NCBI GenBank assembly: GCA_031178805.1
Contig: JAPSIJ010000079.1
Coordinates: forward strand, 1 to 8,623
Source of the DNA: Cellulomonas sp.
GTDB lineage: Bacteria; Actinomycetota; Actinomycetes; Actinomycetales; Cellulomonadaceae
Direction of reading: 5' to 3'
DNA length: 8,623 bases
Below are positions 1-6,463 of the stretch, piece by piece. The notes beneath the pieces were generated by a model. The model searched no databases. It worked only from the letters and a program-made list of their open reading frames with translations, and was not told the DNA's origin. Each line of letters opens with the position of its first letter. Position 1 is the stretch's first letter. A program made the translations under genes and the position numbers.

Positions 1-24
1 CCCGCGTGCCCGTCCCCCGCCGGG

Positions 25-1287
25 TCAGGCCCGGAGCGGGACGCGGCGCTGCGCCGCGAGCGCGTACACCTTGAGCACCTGCTCGGCCGTCGCGTCCCAG
101 CTGTACTGCTCGGCGACGCGGCGGGCGGCGGCGCGCCACGGCCCGCGCACGGCGGGGTCGGCGAGGGTGGCGGTGAGCGCCTCGGCCCAGACGGCCGGGT
201 CGTGGCCGCGCACCTGCCGGCCGGAGACGCCGTCGTGCACGCAGGAGCGCAGCCCGCCGACCGCGGACGCGACGACGGGGGTGCCGGCGGCCTGCGCCTC
301 GACGGCGACCAGCCCGAACGACTCGCTGCGGGACGGCATCGCCACCAGGTCCGCGGCGGCGAACCACCGGGCCAGCTCCGGGCGCGGCACCGGCGGGCGG
401 AACAGCACGTCGTCCAGCACGCCCTCCGCGGCGGCGAGCGCCCGCAGCTCCTGCAGCGCGGTCGCGCGCCCGCTGGGGCCGCCGAGCACCACCAGCGCCG
501 GCCGCGGCCGCCCGGCGGCGCGCAGCACGCCGAGCGCGCGGACCAGCACGTCGGGCGCCTTGAGCGGCTGGATCCGCCCGGCGAACAGCACCACGTCCCG
601 GTCCAGGGGCAGCCCGAGGTCCCGGCGCAGCGCGGCGCGGTCCGCGCGCGGCCGGAACACCGACAGGTCGACGCCCGGCGCGACGACGTGCACCCGGGCG
701 GGGTCGGCGTCGTACATGCCGACCAGGTCCTGCGCCTCCTCGGCGGTGCTGGCGACCAGCGCGTCGGCCGCCGCGACGACCTGCTCCTCGCCGATCACCC
801 GGGTCGCGGGCTCGGGGGTGTCCCCCGGCGCGAGCGCGGCGTTCTTCACCCGGGCCATCGTGTGCATCGTGTGCACCAGCGGCACGTCCCACCGCTCCGC
901 CGCGAGCCAGCCGACGTGGCCGGACAGCCAGTAGTGCGCGTGCACGACGTCGAACCACCCGGCAGGGCGGGCCGCGCCGACGCGGAGCACGCCCGCGGTC
1001 ACCGCGCACAGCTGCGCGGGCAGGTCGTTCTTGTCGAGGCCCTCGAAGGGTCCCGCCGGGACGTGGTGCACCAGCACGCGGTCGTCGCCGGCGTCGAGCT
1101 CGACGGCCTCCGGCAGCGCCGAGGACGTGGCCCGGGTGAAGATCTCGACCAGGGCGCCGCGGCGGGCGAGCGCCCGGGACAGCTCCGCGATGTAGACGTT
1201 CATCCCGCCGGCGTCCCCGGTGCCCGGCTGGTCGAGCGGGGAGGTGTGCACCGAGAGCATGGCGACACGCTGCTGCTCGGACGGCAC
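25..1287 (-). CDS. mshA: D-inositol-3-phosphate glycosyltransferase MshA
   Basis: Retaining GT-B glycosyltransferase (GT4) that transfers GlcNAc from UDP-GlcNAc to 1D-myo-inositol 3-phosphate, the first step of mycothiol synthesis in the cytosol. Seen in the 420-residue product: the MshA N-terminal block LSVHTSPLDQPGTGDAGGMN (11-30), the EIFTRATSS and FEGLDKNDLPAQLCA stretches, HYWLSGHVGW near 118, the GRIQPLKAPD phosphate-binding loop with R238 and K243, and the nucleotide-sugar E-x7-E motif E322-E330 in SESFGLVAVE. Length and colinearity fit complete family members. I chose the GTG at 1287 because AGGAG lies five bases upstream (1293-1297). An in-frame ATG at 1335 adds 16 residues of non-conserved sequence and lacks a comparable site. 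The transporter gene ends about 190 bp upstream on the same strand. No other mycothiol gene is visible. Family assignment is firm; the exact start is inferred. Confidence 0.93.
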   Translation of the reverse strand: MPSEQQRVAMLSVHTSPLDQPGTGDAGGMNVYIAELSRALARRGALVEIFTRATSSALPEAVELDAGDDRVLVHHVPAGPFEGLDKNDLPAQLCAVTAGVLRVGAARPAGWFDVVHAHYWLSGHVGWLAAERWDVPLVHTMHTMARVKNAALAPGDTPEPATRVIGEEQVVAAADALVASTAEEAQDLVGMYDADPARVHVVAPGVDLSVFRPRADRAALRRDLGLPLDRDVVLFAGRIQPLKAPDVLVRALGVLRAAGRPRPALVVLGGPSGRATALQELRALAAAEGVLDDVLFRPPVPRPELARWFAAADLVAMPSRSESFGLVAVEAQAAGTPVVASAVGGLRSCVHDGVSGRQVRGHDPAVWAEALTATLADPAVRGPWRAAARRVAEQYSWDATAEQVLKVYALAAQRRVPLRA

Positions 1288-1323
1288 GGGAGCTCCTGCG
1301 GGGGACGGCGGGTGGACCCCTCC

Positions 1324-1352
1324 ATTGTCGACCATCCGGGAGGGTTCGCGAC
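1324..1352 (-). promoter_or_regulatory. Possible mshA promoter
   Basis: On the minus strand GACAAT (1329-1324) matches four of six bases of a -10 box and would start RNA near 1317, giving a leader of about 30 nt before the GTG at 1287. The hexamer 17 bases further upstream is poor (GTCGCG). If real, it would exclude the ATG at 1335 as the start on this transcript, because that codon lies upstream of the -10 box. It is a weak match and unsupported by anything else. Confidence 0.25.
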
Positions 1353-1363
1353 CGTGACGGTCG
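1349..1363. promoter_or_regulatory. Perfect 15-bp palindrome upstream of mshA, candidate operator
   Basis: CGACCGT-G-ACGGTCG is a perfect inverted repeat with seven-base arms and a one-base centre. It sits where the -35 region of the proposed mshA promoter would fall. A second short palindrome, CACCCGGGTG, lies at 1367-1376. Size and symmetry suit a dimeric repressor or activator site, but in DNA this GC-rich palindromes also arise by chance. The protein that would bind is unknown. Confidence 0.35.
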
Positions 1364-1384
1364 TCCCACCCGGGTGCGGCCGTC

Positions 1385-1472
1385 GGGCCCGGGGCGGGCC
1401 CGGGGCGGGCCCGGGGCGGGCCCGGGGCGGGCCCGGGGCGGGCCCGGGGCGGGCGCGGGGCGGGCCCGGGGC
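1385..1472. repeat. Eight tandem copies of an 11-bp GC repeat
   Basis: The unit GGGCCCGGGGC is repeated head to tail eight times without spacers. Copies 1-6 and 8 are identical; copy 7 (1451-1461) has one change, GGGCGCGGGGC. The array fills most of the gap between the transporter stop (1481) and mshA. Each unit contains the self-complementary hexamers GGGCCC and CCCGGG. The plus strand has G-runs of 3 and 4 separated by only 3 or 1 bases, a quadruplex-capable pattern; on the minus strand the G-runs are 8 bases apart. The 11-bp period is about one helical turn. It is probably non-coding: reading it in any frame gives only a Pro/Gly/Ala/Arg repeat. Confidence 0.95.
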
Positions 1473-1480
1473 CGGCCCGG

Positions 1481-2899
1481 TCAGGCGGACGAGGCCCGGA
1501 AGTCCGCCTCGAGCTGCTCCAGCGACCGGTCCCGGGTCTCGGGCAGCACGAACCGCACGAACAGCCACGACAGCACGTTCACCGCCGCGAACAGCAGGAA
1601 CGTCCCGTTCACGCCGATCCCCGCGACGACCGTCGGGAAGAACCCGGAGATCACCGCGTTCGCGGTCCAGTTCCAGAACACGCTGAGCCCGATCGCGAAG
1701 CCGCGGACCCGCAGCGGGAACAGCTCCGCCAGGATCACCCAGCACAGCAGCCCCACCGACGACTGGTTGAACCCGACGAACAGCACCAGGAACGCGGTGA
1801 CGGCCACCGACCGGGTGGTGCCCTCGGGCAGCGCGGCGGAGCACAGCGCGATCATCAGGTGCGAGGCGATGATGCCGGTGAGGCCCACCAGGAGCAGCCG
1901 GCGGCGGGTCACGCGGTTGATCAGCCGCAGGCCGATCAGCATGCCGAGCACCGAGAACACGCCGTTGAGCACGTTCGCCACCAGGGCCACGTCGCCGCTG
2001 AACCCGGACTGCCGCAGCAGCTGGGTGCCGTAGTACATGACGGCGTTGATCCCGCCGAGCTGGTTGACCACGGCCACGCCGACGCCGATCAGCACCAGCC
2101 GGCGCACCCACGGCAGGCGCAGGTCCGCCCAGCCGCCGCGGCGGCTCTCCCGCTCCGCCTCGACGAGGGCGCGGACCTCGCCGAGCTCGGCGGCGGCCCG
2201 CTCCGGGTCGCGCACCTCGCGCAGCACCGCGAGCGCGGCCTCCTCCCGGCCGCGGGCGAGCAGCCAGCGCGGCGACTCGGGCATCCGCAGCATCCCGGCG
2301 AACAGCGCGACCGCGGGCACCGCCTGCACGGCGAGCATGTACCGCCAGACCCCCGGGTGGTCCGACCACACCGTGCCGATCACCGCGTTGATCACGAACG
2401 CGGCCAGCTGGCCGATCACGATGGCGATCTCGTTCCGGCCGGTGATGGCGCCGCGCCGCTCCGTGGGCGCGAGCTCGGCGAGGTACACCGGCACGGTCAC
2501 CGACGCCCCGCCGACGGCCGCGCCGAGCACGAACCGCATCGGCAGCATCACGCCGACCGACGGCGCGACCACGCTGCCCACGGCGCCGAGGAAGAACACC
2601 ACCGCGAGCGCCACGAGCGTCCGGCGGCGGCCGATCCGGTCGGCCAGCCGCCCGGTGACCAGCGCGCCGAGGGCGGCGCCGACCAGCAGGCTGCTGGTGA
2701 CCAGGCCCTCGGTCGCCGGGGTGAGCCCGAGGTCGGCGACCATCGGGTCCAGGGCGCCGTTGATGACGCCGGTGTCGTAGCCGAACAGCAGGCCGCCGAA
2801 CGTGGCGACGACGGTGATGACGTCCAGCCGGCGCAGGTGCGGGCCCGGCAGCAGCGGGGGCAGGGCCGGGCCGTGCCCGGCGGGGGCGGCGGCGGTCAC
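1481..2899 (-). CDS. MFS sugar porter family transporter
   Basis: Twelve-helix inner-membrane sugar permease of the sugar porter family (2.A.1.1), usually proton-coupled. The 472-residue product shows the family signatures in order: LLFGYDTGVINGAL in helix 1 (37-50), RLADRIGRRR in loop 2-3 (84-93), the P-x-Y-x-A-E-x-x-P-x-x-R-RG block (137-150), PESPRWLL before the central loop (207-214), QLGGINAVMYY in helix 7 (280-290), and the C-terminal PETRDRSLEQLE (453-464). Length is normal. The GTG at 2899 is chosen because it overlaps the lactonase stop as GTGA, implying translational coupling. The open frame continues far upstream, but that part lies in the lactonase gene. The substrate cannot be read from sequence; xylose, hexoses and myo-inositol are all carried by relatives. 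Myo-inositol would be notable given mshA downstream, but that is speculation. Confidence 0.92.
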   Translation of the reverse strand: MTAAAPAGHGPALPPLLPGPHLRRLDVITVVATFGGLLFGYDTGVINGALDPMVADLGLTPATEGLVTSSLLVGAALGALVTGRLADRIGRRRTLVALAVVFFLGAVGSVVAPSVGVMLPMRFVLGAAVGGASVTVPVYLAELAPTERRGAITGRNEIAIVIGQLAAFVINAVIGTVWSDHPGVWRYMLAVQAVPAVALFAGMLRMPESPRWLLARGREEAALAVLREVRDPERAAAELGEVRALVEAERESRRGGWADLRLPWVRRLVLIGVGVAVVNQLGGINAVMYYGTQLLRQSGFSGDVALVANVLNGVFSVLGMLIGLRLINRVTRRRLLLVGLTGIIASHLMIALCSAALPEGTTRSVAVTAFLVLFVGFNQSSVGLLCWVILAELFPLRVRGFAIGLSVFWNWTANAVISGFFPTVVAGIGVNGTFLLFAAVNVLSWLFVRFVLPETRDRSLEQLEADFRASSA

Positions 2900-3951
2900 G
2901 CCACGACGACGCACGCCGGGGCCGGCAGCGCCGCGGTCGAGACGACGACGCCGTCGCGGAGCACGGTCAGCGAGCCGCCCACCTGGTCGGCGACGACGGT
3001 GCAGCCCTCGACCACGGCGAAGTGCCGCGGCCACGCCCCGGGCAACGCGACCTGCCCCGCCGGGGCGAGCGTGCCGTCGGGGCCGGCGGCGAACGTGGCC
3101 AGCACGTCGGTGCCCCGGGTGGCGACCAGCACCCGGTCGCCCACCCGCTCGATGTGCGAGGGCAGCGCGCGCCGCCCCGGGCCGGTGCCGTCCTCGGCGG
3201 CGGGCACCTGCTGCACGACCCGCCCGGTCGCGCGCTCGACGTCCCAGGCCAGCACCGCCACGGTCACGTCGAGCTCGCCGACCACGTAGGCGATCCGGCC
3301 GTCGGCGGAGAACACCAGGTGCCGCGGCCCCGAGCCCGGCCGCAGGGTGGCCGCGACGCCGTCCTCGGTCAGCCGGCCCGTCGCGGGGTCGCGGCGGTAC
3401 CGGCGGAGCTCGTCGGTGCCGAGGTCGCTGACCAGGACGTGCCCGCCCCCGGGGGCGAGGGCGGCGAAGTGCGCGTGCGGCGCCTCCTGCCGGTCGGCCA
3501 CCGGACCGGAGCCCGTGTGGCCCAGCACCTGGGCGGGGCCGTCGGCGGCGAGGCCGTCGGGGCCGCGGTCCAGCACGGCGAGCGTGCCGGAGGAGTAGTT
3601 CGCGACGTACACCGCGCTGCTCGCGGGGTCGATCAGCAGGTGGCAGGGGTCGTCGCCGCCGCTGGGCACGCTGCCGAGCGGCGCCAGCGACGGACCGCCG
3701 TCTCCGGCCCCCACCCGGAACGCGGACACGGTGCCGTCCGCCGTCTCGTTCACCGCGAGCAGCAGGCCGGCGGCGCGGTCGAGCGCGAGGAACGACGGCG
3801 CGGGCGTCTCCGCCGCGAGCACGGGCTCGCCCAGCGCGCCGGTCGCCGGGTCCAGGGTCACCCGCCAGACGCCCTCGCCGCGGCCGGCGGGCGTGCCGGC
3901 GCCCTCCGCGGGGTAGGTGCCGATCCACAGGTCGCGCAGGTGCTCCGTCAC
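2896..3951 (-). CDS. Lactonase family beta-propeller protein (6-phosphogluconolactonase type)
   Basis: Seven-bladed beta-propeller of the lactonase family that includes YbhE-type 6-phosphogluconolactonase; members hydrolyse sugar lactones. In 351 residues, the usual family length, I see the N-terminal WIGTY strand (9-13), a blade start at FLALDRA, the PHAHFAALAPGGGHVLVSDL block (158-177), GPRHLVFSADGRIAYVVGEL (208-227), PSHIERVGDRVLVATRGTD (264-282), and WPRHFAVVEG near 307. These His- and Arg-bearing blade motifs are the family's hallmark. No signal peptide is evident, so the protein is probably cytosolic. It is first of a coupled pair with the sugar transporter, so its substrate may derive from the transported sugar; the specific lactone is unknown. 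Start GTG at 3951 has no good Shine-Dalgarno site and may be leaderless. Confidence 0.88.
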   Translation of the reverse strand: MTEHLRDLWIGTYPAEGAGTPAGRGEGVWRVTLDPATGALGEPVLAAETPAPSFLALDRAAGLLLAVNETADGTVSAFRVGAGDGGPSLAPLGSVPSGGDDPCHLLIDPASSAVYVANYSSGTLAVLDRGPDGLAADGPAQVLGHTGSGPVADRQEAPHAHFAALAPGGGHVLVSDLGTDELRRYRRDPATGRLTEDGVAATLRPGSGPRHLVFSADGRIAYVVGELDVTVAVLAWDVERATGRVVQQVPAAEDGTGPGRRALPSHIERVGDRVLVATRGTDVLATFAAGPDGTLAPAGQVALPGAWPRHFAVVEGCTVVADQVGGSLTVLRDGVVVSTAALPAPACVVVA

Positions 3952-3958
3952 GGCGAGG

Positions 3959-3964
3959 ACTGTA
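3959..3964 (-). promoter_or_regulatory. Possible -10 box for a leaderless lactonase mRNA
   Basis: TACAGT on the minus strand fits TANNNT and lies seven bases before the lactonase GTG, so RNA would begin at or next to the start codon. The expected -35 region (about 3982-3988) reads only TTCGCC. Leaderless mRNAs are common in actinomycetes, and the absence of a Shine-Dalgarno sequence is consistent with this. Divergent control with the pentapeptide gene would share this 98-bp gap. Confidence 0.35.
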
Positions 3965-4049
3965 CGCAGCGCCCGGCACGGGGGCGAACCCGGCCGGACC
4001 CGCCCCGGGAGCGTCCCGCCCTGTCACCCGCGGGTGCCACCCTGGGGGC

Positions 4050-4673
4050 GTGACCACCCCGCGCGAGGACGCCCTCGACCCGTTCCCCGGACCCCTCGAG
4101 CCCGAGGGCGACTACGACCGGCTGCTGCTGGACGGCCTCGACCTGGCCGGTGCCGACGCGGAGAGCGCCCGGCTGATCGAGTGCCTGCTGCGCGGCTGCG
4201 ACCTGGACGGCGCGCAGCTCGACCACGCGCACCTGGTCGACACCACGCTCGCCGACTGCCGGGCCGGCACGCTGCGCGCCCGCTCCGGCTCCTGGCGGGA
4301 CGTGCTGCTGCGGGACTGCCGGCTCGGGGCGCTGGAGGCGTTCGGCGGCACCTGGGACCGGGTCACCGTCGAGGGCGGCAAGATCGACTACCTCAACCTG
4401 CGGGACGCCCGGGTGCAGGACCTGCACCTGGTCCGGTGCACCGTGGGCGACCTGGACCTCGCCGGCGTCCGTGCCGCCCGCGTGACGTTCACCGAGTGCC
4501 GCGTCGGCCGGCTCGACGTCACCCGGGCGCAGCTGAGGGACGTCGACCTGCGCGGCGCGGACCTCGCCGGCATCGACGGCACGGCGGGGCTGAAGGGCGC
4601 CACGATCAGCCCGGAGCAGCTGCTCGAGCTCGCCGGCGCCCTCGCGGAGCACCTGGGCGTCCGGGTGCGCTGA
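4050..4673 (+). CDS. Pentapeptide repeat protein
   Basis: A 207-residue protein whose residues 25-174 can be read as thirty consecutive pentapeptides with no insertion (for example CDLDG, AQLDH, LNLRD, VDLRG, ADLAG), with Leu or another hydrophobic residue at nearly every central position. Such sequences fold as a right-handed quadrilateral beta-helix, about 20 residues per turn, so about 7.5 turns here. A short N-terminal tail and a C-terminal helix-like segment (188-203) cap it. Cysteines at 50, 70, 90, 130 and 150 (Gly at 110) fall exactly one turn apart. Some family members mimic DNA and protect gyrase, but most have no known role, and none can be assigned here. Start GTG at 4050 abuts a G-run with no spacer, so translation may be leaderless. 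The gene converges with the desulfurase gene. Confidence 0.85.
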   Translation: MTTPREDALDPFPGPLEPEGDYDRLLLDGLDLAGADAESARLIECLLRGCDLDGAQLDHAHLVDTTLADCRAGTLRARSGSWRDVLLRDCRLGALEAFGGTWDRVTVEGGKIDYLNLRDARVQDLHLVRCTVGDLDLAGVRAARVTFTECRVGRLDVTRAQLRDVDLRGADLAGIDGTAGLKGATISPEQLLELAGALAEHLGVRVR

Positions 4674-4734
4674 CGCAGGGCGTCGCCGTCGGCGCGGGCC
4701 CGCGCGGGGCGCGCCGCACGGCGCGGGGTGGTGG

Positions 4735-4793
4735 CGCGGGCCGGGGGCCGGCCGGCCTGCCCCCCGCTCGGGCCGACCGGCCCCCGGACCGCG
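4735..4793. terminator. Long GC hairpin between convergent genes, likely bidirectional terminator
   Basis: Between the pentapeptide stop (4673) and the desulfurase stop (4812), arms 4735-4751 and 4777-4793 pair over 17 positions with one mismatch. The perfect core is CCGGGGGCCGG with CCGGCCCCCGG. The stem continues inward after one mismatch with CGGCC (4753-4757) and GGCCG (4771-4775), leaving a 13-base loop. There is no U-tract on either side, as is often the case for actinomycete terminators. The position suits stopping both transcripts. Confidence 0.6.
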
Positions 4794-4811
4794 GTCTGGG
4801 GGTGGTGGGGC

Positions 4812-6215
4812 TCAGTCCTCGACGGCCGGACCGCACGCGGCGGCGGCCGTCGCGGCGAGGGCGTCGACGCCGGCGACCGCCGGGCGCGGCCGGGTGTCCC
4901 CCGCGACCGCCCAGCAGCCGTCGACCACCTCGTACCGCGCGCGGGGCCCCGCGGTGACGAACGCGCGCAGCCCGGCGAGCAGCCGGTCCACGGCCTCGTC
5001 CGTCGTGCCGACGCCCACCGAGGCGCGCACCGCCCCGCCCGCGACGCCGACGTGCGCGAGCAGCGGGTGCGCGCAGAACCGGCCGTCGCGCACGCCGACC
5101 CCGTGCTCGGCGGACAGGTACGCGGCGACGAGCCCGGGGTCGTGGTCGCCGGCGTCGCCGGCGCGGCCGAGCGTGAACGAGACGACGCCGACCGGGTCGC
5201 GCGAGTCCGACCACAGCCGCAGCACCCGGGCCCCGGGCACCTCGGCCAGCCCGGCCAGCAGCCGGTCGCGCAGCGCCGTCTCGTGCGCGGCGAGCGCGCC
5301 CTCCGGCAGCGCGGCCAGGGTGTCGCAGGCCTGCGCCAGCGCGACCGCGCCGAGCACGTTCGGCGAGCCGCCCTCGTGCCGGGCGGGCGCCGGCTGCCAC
5401 AGCGTGCGGTCGGGGCGCACGTCCCGCACCGCGCCGCCGCCGGCGAGGTACGGCGTGCCGGCGTCCAGCCAGTCGCGCCGGCCCACCAGGGCGCCCGCGC
5501 CGAACGGGGCGTACGTCTTGTGGCCGGAGAACGCGACGTAGTCCACGCCGGACGCGGCGAGCGAGAACGCCCGGTGCGGCAGCAGCTGCGCGCCGTCCAC
5601 CGCGACCCGGGCGCCGGCCTCCTGCGCCAGCGCGACGACGGACGCCAGCGGGAGGGCCTCCCCCGTGACGTTCGAGGCGCCGGTCAGCGTGACCAGCGCG
5701 TACGGCAGCCGGGCGAGCTCCGCGCGCAGGGCGGCCAGCGTCCCGGCGACCGTGGGTGCGGCGGCCAGCACGGTGGCGGAGCGCCCGGAGCCGCGCAGCG
5801 AGCGCACCCACGGCAGCAGGTTGGCGTGGTGCTCGACGTCCAGCACCAGCACCCGGCCGCCGTCGGGGACGCACCCCGCGAGCAGGTTCAGCGCGTCGGT
5901 GGTGTTCCGGGTGATCACCGCGACGTCGTCGGGGCGGGCGCCGGCGAACCGGGCCACGGTGGCCCGCGCCGACTCGTACAGCGCGGTGGACACCTGCGAC
6001 AGGTACCCGGCGCCGCGGTGCACCGAGGCGTACAGCGGCAGCACCTCGACCACCCGCGCGGCGACGGACTCCAGCGCGGGCGCCGAGGCGGCGTAGTCGA
6101 GGTTCGCGTACGGCACGGAGCGGCCGTCGACCAGCGGCACGCGGGTGTCGGCGCCGACGACGGGCAGCAGGGCGGTGGCCGCGCAGGCGGACGGGTGCAG
6201 GACGGTGGCGGACAT
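4812..6215 (-). CDS. SufS-like class V aminotransferase fold enzyme, probable cysteine desulfurase
   Basis: PLP enzyme of the NifS/SufS group; such enzymes release sulfur from cysteine as an enzyme-bound persulfide plus alanine. In 467 residues I see LDYAASAP (39-46), VHRGAGYLS (65-73), the cofactor-stacking His in EHHANLLPW (H130), the PLP-nitrogen Asp D207 in AVDGAQ, the Schiff-base lysine K233 in FSGHK, HEGGSPN (280-286), and a cysteine in the catalytic-loop position, C381 in VRDGRFCAHP. The tail from about 426 runs some 40 residues past the usual SufS end. The start is the ATG at 6215, with a GGGGG ribosome site six bases upstream. An in-frame ATG at 6281 lies inside the SAM-IV aptamer and is rejected. 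Context (SAM riboswitch, divergent rhodanese and MetZ) supports a sulfur role. No suf genes adjoin it, so a dedicated, non-iron-sulfur use is possible. Desulfurase activity is inferred. Confidence 0.82.
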   Translation of the reverse strand: MSATVLHPSACAATALLPVVGADTRVPLVDGRSVPYANLDYAASAPALESVAARVVEVLPLYASVHRGAGYLSQVSTALYESARATVARFAGARPDDVAVITRNTTDALNLLAGCVPDGGRVLVLDVEHHANLLPWVRSLRGSGRSATVLAAAPTVAGTLAALRAELARLPYALVTLTGASNVTGEALPLASVVALAQEAGARVAVDGAQLLPHRAFSLAASGVDYVAFSGHKTYAPFGAGALVGRRDWLDAGTPYLAGGGAVRDVRPDRTLWQPAPARHEGGSPNVLGAVALAQACDTLAALPEGALAAHETALRDRLLAGLAEVPGARVLRLWSDSRDPVGVVSFTLGRAGDAGDHDPGLVAAYLSAEHGVGVRDGRFCAHPLLAHVGVAGGAVRASVGVGTTDEAVDRLLAGLRAFVTAGPRARYEVVDGCWAVAGDTRPRPAVAGVDALAATAAAACGPAVED

Positions 6216-6218
6216 GGG

Positions 6219-6246
6219 GGACCCCCGGGACGGTCTGTGGGGGCCC
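6219..6246 (-). promoter_or_regulatory. Hairpin hiding the ribosome site of the desulfurase gene (expression platform)
   Basis: In the minus-strand RNA, GGGCCCCC (6246-6239) can pair with GGGGGUCC (6226-6219): eight pairs including one G-U, around a 12-base loop. The 3' arm contains the GGGGG Shine-Dalgarno site of the ATG at 6215. The hairpin sits 14 bases beyond the end of the SAM-IV aptamer, where a translational off-switch is expected. No U-tract follows, so transcription termination is less likely. Confidence 0.5.
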
Positions 6247-6260
6247 GGGCACGGCCGGGT

Positions 6261-6378
6261 CACCCCGCGCTTGCCGGCCACCGGACGGTGGACGGCCAGG
6301 TCGTCACCCGGGGCACCCCGCCGCGGAGGGAGGGTTGCCGGCCAGCGAGCCGGGGCTTCGCGCTGGCGCTCATGACCT
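6261..6378 (-). promoter_or_regulatory. SAM-IV riboswitch aptamer
   Basis: The minus strand carries the SAM-IV layout, as I remember the family consensus. P1 is AGGUC (6378-6374) with GACCU (6302-6298), extendable by two pairs, followed by the conserved AUGAG. P2 is GCCAGCG (6367-6361) with CGCUGGC (6347-6341), with a GCCCCGG loop that can pair with CCGGG near 6307-6311. Then come GGCAACCC (6339-6332) and GGGGUGCC closing P3. P5 is a perfect CCACC/GGUGG hairpin (6291-6278), followed by the GGCAAGCGCGG tail. The second pseudoknot is also present: CCGCG in the P3 loop (6326-6322) with CGCGG in the tail (6269-6265). SAM-IV is a SAM-sensing actinomycete riboswitch that typically turns off sulfur and methionine genes. 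It precedes the desulfurase start by about 45 nt. Confidence 0.93.
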
Positions 6379-6384
6379 GGTTCG

Positions 6385-6414
6385 AGGATGGGACGGCGCC
6401 GCGCGGGCTGTCAA
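6385..6414 (-). promoter_or_regulatory. Promoter for the SAM-IV leader and desulfurase gene
   Basis: The minus strand has a perfect TTGACA (6414-6409), an 18-base spacer and CATCCT (6390-6385), which keeps the A, T and final T of a -10 box. RNA would start near 6378, exactly at the 5' strand of P1 of the SAM-IV aptamer. This agreement of promoter and aptamer edge supports both calls. Confidence 0.7.
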
Positions 6415-6450
6415 CCGTGGTCCACCAGTCGGCCGCAGGGCACGATGGCG

Positions 6451-6456
6451 TAGCAT
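6451..6456 (+). promoter_or_regulatory. Probable -10 box for the DUF1737-rhodanese-metZ operon
   Basis: TAGCAT fits TANNNT and would start RNA near 6462, two bases before P1 of the plus-strand SAM aptamer. The -35 area around 6427-6434 (AGTCGGCC) shows no good TTGACA match, so a regulator or an alternative sigma factor may help, or the promoter is weak. Confidence 0.5.
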
Positions 6457-6463
6457 CACCGCA

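Noticed and set aside
1288..1335. ATG start at 1335 for mshA
   Set aside because: The extra 16 residues are not like MshA. AGGAG is ideally placed for GTG at 1287. Kept as an alternative only.
1385..1472. CRISPR array
   Set aside because: The units are 11 bp and directly adjacent, with no spacers.
1200..2369. Protein with Pro/Gly/Ala/Arg tandem repeats encoded by the 11-bp array
   Set aside because: The repeat peptide is a by-product of an 11-bp DNA period read in triplets. The rest of the frame is antisense or out-of-frame to the transporter and mshA genes.
2900..4057. N-terminal half of an 858-codon minus-strand open frame continuous with the transporter
   Set aside because: This stretch is the lactonase gene read in another frame and gives Arg/Gly/Ala-rich sequence without domains. 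The transporter's own GTG at 2899 overlaps the lactonase stop.
6216..6281. Longer start (ATG at 6281) for the SufS-like enzyme
   Set aside because: It lies inside the SAM-IV aptamer, has no suitable ribosome site, and adds residues with no family match. The ATG at 6215 follows a GGGGG site.
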